Part shown: positions 61,670-64,000 of the stretch, in pieces
Layout of the letters: every line of letters begins with the position of its first letter
Position numbering within the stretch: the stretch's first letter is position 1
Assembly (NCBI RefSeq): GCF_015645095.1
Contig: NZ_JADOTW010000019.1
Coordinates: forward strand, 24,409 to 88,408
Reading direction: 5' to 3'
From: Halomonas sp. 328
GTDB taxonomy: Bacteria > Pseudomonadota > Gammaproteobacteria > Pseudomonadales > Halomonadaceae
DNA length: 64,000 nucleotides
The notes under the pieces: generated by a model
The model's input: the letters and a program-made list of their open reading frames with translations, nothing else
The model's database searches: none
Told to the model about the DNA's origin: nothing
Position numbers and translations under genes: made by a program

Positions 61670-63877
61670 TCATAGCGGTGTCAGCTTGGCGAAGCCCAGC
61701 ACCAGCCACTTGTCGCCCTCGCCCTCGAAGCTCACCTGTACCCGGGCGCGCTGCCCCTCGCCCTCGGCGTTGATGATCACCCCCTCACCGAACAGCGGAT
61801 GGCTGACCCGCTGCCCCAGGGAGAGGCTGGGCAGCGTTTCGCCGCCATTGACGCCCTCCTGACGGGCCGCCGCGGGCATGGCCCGGCCGGCGGTGACCGG
61901 CCGCGAGATCTGGCCGCGCAGGCGCACCTCCTCCAGCAATGCCTCGGGCAGCTCGCGCAGGAAGCGGGAGGGACGCTGGAAGGTCTCCTTGCCGTGCAGG
62001 CGGCGCAGCTCCGCATAGGTGAGGTAGAGCTTGTGCATGGCCCGGGTCAGGCCCACGTAGCAGAGGCGCCGCTCCTCCTCCAGGCGCCCCGTCTCCTCCA
62101 GGGACATCTTGTGGGGGAAGAGTCCCTCCTCGACCCCGGCGACGAAGACCACCGGGAACTCCAGCCCCTTGGCGGAGTGCAGGGTCATCAGCTGCACGCA
62201 GTCCTCGAACTCGTCCGCCTCGTGGTCGCCGGCATCCAGGGCCGCCTCGGCCAGGAAGGGCTCCAGGGCCGCGGCCCCCTCGCCCACCTCCCCCTCGCCC
62301 AGGGGCGTGCCCTGGGTGAAGGCCCGGGCGGCGGTGACCAGCTCCTCCAGGTTCTCGACCCGGGCCTGGCCCTTCTCGCCCTTCTCGTTACGGTGGTGCT
62401 CCAGCAGCCCCGACTGGCTCACCACATGGTCGATGATCTCGTGGAGCATCAGCGCCGCGGTATCGTGATCGAGACGCTCGATCAGCTCGGCGAAGGCCTG
62501 CACCGCCGTGGCGGCGCGTCCCTTGAGCCGGCCCTGGGCCAGGCAGTCGTGGAGCGCCTGCCACAGGGAGACGTTCTCCTCCCGGGCCCGCTCGCGGATC
62601 ACCTCCACGGTGCGGGTGCCGATGCCCCGGGCGGGCACATTGATCACCCGCTCCAGGGAAGCGTCGTCGTCGCGGTTGAGCAGCAGGCGCAGGTAGGCCA
62701 GGGCGTTCTTGATCTCCAGGCGCTCGTAGAAGCGGTGGCCGCCGTAGATGCGGTAGGGCATGCCCTGGCGGATCAGCGCCTCTTCCAGCACCCGGGACTG
62801 GGCGTTGGAACGGTAGAGGATGGCGATATCGCGGCGGTTGATGCCCTCGTCCACCTTCTCCTTGATGGTGTCGACGATGAAACGCGCCTCGTCCAGGTCA
62901 TTGAAGCCGGCATAGACGGAGATCGGCTCGCCCTCGGCGCCGTCGGTCCACAGCTCCTTGCCCATGCGCCCGCTGTTGTTGCTGATCAGCGCATTGGCGG
63001 CATCCAGGATGGCGCTGGTGGAACGATAGTTCTGCTCCAGGCGCACCGTCCTGGTGTCGGTGAACTCGGTCTCGAAGCGGCGGATATTCTCGACCCGGGC
63101 GCCGCGCCAGCCGTAGATCGACTGGTCGTCATCGCCCACCACCGTCATCGGCGTGCGCTGGCCGCTGAGCAGCTTGAGCCAGGCGTACTGCAGGGTATTG
63201 GTGTCCTGGAACTCGTCCACCAGCACATGGGCGAAGCGCGCCTGGTAGTGGGCCAGCAGCGCCGGGGTATCGCGCAGCAGCTCCAGGCTGCGCAGCAGCA
63301 GCTCGCCGAAGTCCACCAGGCCACCCCGCTCGCAGGTCAGCTGGTAGCGCTCGTAGAGCTCCACCATCTGGCTCATGTAGGCGTCGCCGTGGGCATCCAC
63401 CTGATGGGGCCGCAGCCCCTCCTCCTTGCAGCCGGAGATAAAGTACTGCACCTGGCGGGGCGGAAAGCGCTCGTCGTCGATGCGGTGATCCTTGAGCAGG
63501 CGCTTGATCAGGCGCAGCTGGTCATCGCTGTCGATGATCTGGAAGTGCTGGGGCAGGCGGGCGTCCTGCCAGTGGGTACGCAACAGGCGGTGAGCGATGG
63601 AGTGGAAGGTACCCACCCACATATGCCGCAGCGACAGGCCCAGCAGGGCCTCCAGGCGGGTGCGCATCTCCCGGGCCGCCTTGTTGGTGAAGGTCACCGC
63701 CAGGATGGCATAGGGGGAGAGCCCCTCGGTCTGCAGCAGCCAGGCGATGCGATGCACCAGCACCCGGGTCTTGCCAGAACCGGCCCCGGCCAGCACCAGC
63801 ATGTTGCCCTGGGGGGCGCTGACGGCCTCGCGCTGGGCGGGGTTGAGGTGGTCGAGAATCGCCGTGACGTCGTCCAT
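61670..63877 (-). CDS. uvrD: DNA helicase II (UvrD)
   Basis: 735 aa from ATG 63877 (MDDVTAILDHLNPAQREAV); a GTG four codons earlier is possible and neither has a strong ribosome site. SF1A motifs: AGAGSGKT (around 33), VDEFQDTNTLQY, GDDDQSIYGWRGA, LEQNYRST, LHSAKGLEFPVVF and YVGLTRA. The C-terminal Tudor-like segment (RVSHPLFGEGVIINAEG) is the UvrD/PcrA mark that separates it from Rep. It acts in mismatch and nucleotide excision repair. A heptanucleotide array starts 46 bp upstream. Confidence 0.96.
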   Translation of the reverse strand: MDDVTAILDHLNPAQREAVSAPQGNMLVLAGAGSGKTRVLVHRIAWLLQTEGLSPYAILAVTFTNKAAREMRTRLEALLGLSLRHMWVGTFHSIAHRLLRTHWQDARLPQHFQIIDSDDQLRLIKRLLKDHRIDDERFPPRQVQYFISGCKEEGLRPHQVDAHGDAYMSQMVELYERYQLTCERGGLVDFGELLLRSLELLRDTPALLAHYQARFAHVLVDEFQDTNTLQYAWLKLLSGQRTPMTVVGDDDQSIYGWRGARVENIRRFETEFTDTRTVRLEQNYRSTSAILDAANALISNNSGRMGKELWTDGAEGEPISVYAGFNDLDEARFIVDTIKEKVDEGINRRDIAILYRSNAQSRVLEEALIRQGMPYRIYGGHRFYERLEIKNALAYLRLLLNRDDDASLERVINVPARGIGTRTVEVIRERAREENVSLWQALHDCLAQGRLKGRAATAVQAFAELIERLDHDTAALMLHEIIDHVVSQSGLLEHHRNEKGEKGQARVENLEELVTAARAFTQGTPLGEGEVGEGAAALEPFLAEAALDAGDHEADEFEDCVQLMTLHSAKGLEFPVVFVAGVEEGLFPHKMSLEETGRLEEERRLCYVGLTRAMHKLYLTYAELRRLHGKETFQRPSRFLRELPEALLEEVRLRGQISRPVTAGRAMPAAARQEGVNGGETLPSLSLGQRVSHPLFGEGVIINAEGEGQRARVQVSFEGEGDKWLVLGFAKLTPL

Positions 63878-63923
63878 AGGGGCAGGCACTTGCTGATCGA
63901 AAAATGGGCGACCAGCTTAGCAT

Positions 63924-64000
63924 AAGCTGGAAGCTGGAAGCTGGAAGCTGGAAGCTGGAAGCTGGAAGCTGGAAGCTGGAAGCTGGAAGCTGGAAGCTGG
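63924..64000 (+). repeat. Heptanucleotide tandem array upstream of uvrD
   Basis: Eleven perfect copies of AAGCTGG, continuing past the window edge. The unit is the same as in the array after recG. It lies in or near the uvrD promoter region, so copy number could affect expression. Confidence 0.97.

Noticed and set aside
63924..64000. CRISPR array
   Set aside because: The repeats are 7 bp, contiguous and without spacers, and no cas gene is present.

Overview
This window is chromosomal DNA from a high-GC gammaproteobacterium, most likely a member of the Halomonadaceae (Halomonas-like). Three things suggest this. Gene order from pyrE to pstS follows the Pseudomonas-type backbone (pyrE, crc, rph, yicC, gmk, rpoZ, spoT, ridA, oxyR, recG, hup, rubredoxin reductase, ubiC, ubiA, phoBR, phoU, pstBACS). 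Compatible-solute and polyamine uptake genes are present. Codon use and intergenic repeats are uniform. The assignment is an inference from gene content and no alignment was run. No phage, transposase, integrase, CRISPR or rRNA operon was seen. There is one tRNA, tRNA-Arg(CCG).

Positions 1-8500 hold one plus-strand catabolic operon that enters from outside the window. It encodes a gamma-butyrobetaine-hydroxylase-type 2-oxoglutarate oxygenase, an HD-domain diiron oxygenase of the PhnZ/TmpB type, AruI- and AruH-like arginine-transaminase-pathway enzymes, a complete polar amino acid ABC importer and an aldehyde dehydrogenase. Most junctions overlap by 1-4 bases. Positions 8497-18977 are on the minus strand: a prolyl oligopeptidase, a GbdR-like regulator with a BCCT betaine transporter, a PotFGHI-like polyamine ABC transporter and the NO-detoxifying flavohemoprotein Hmp. 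Hmp is divergent from a NorR/FhpR regulator, with three NorR-type sites and a sigma-54 promoter between them. Positions 20903-27000 carry a diguanylate cyclase with a periplasmic partner, the tRNA, a diheme cytochrome c, Rep helicase, TrmL and a YfaZ-like porin.

Positions 27003-59786 are the conserved backbone. Between yicC and gmk it carries a lineage-specific insert at 30493-37809: a sensor kinase with a periplasmic amino-acid-binding domain, a sigma-54 response regulator, an AGCS symporter, a glutaminase and an MFS exporter. The symporter has a near-perfect -24/-12 promoter and upstream palindromes, so this looks like a self-contained glutamine (or related amino acid) sensing, uptake and deamidation module. 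The Pho block (phoBR convergent with pstSCAB-phoU, cysZ in between) has readable Pho boxes before phoB and between pstS and pstC. The window ends with a thioesterase, an orphan TRAP receptor and uvrD.

The repeats are notable. A family of about 110-190 bp structured intergenic elements occurs at 19089, 29411 and 50478, with a remnant at 53795. Heptanucleotide (AAGCTGG) arrays lie after recG and before uvrD. In three places the 3' end of a gene, with its stop codon, is tandemly duplicated: norR/GGDEF, pagL and phoR.
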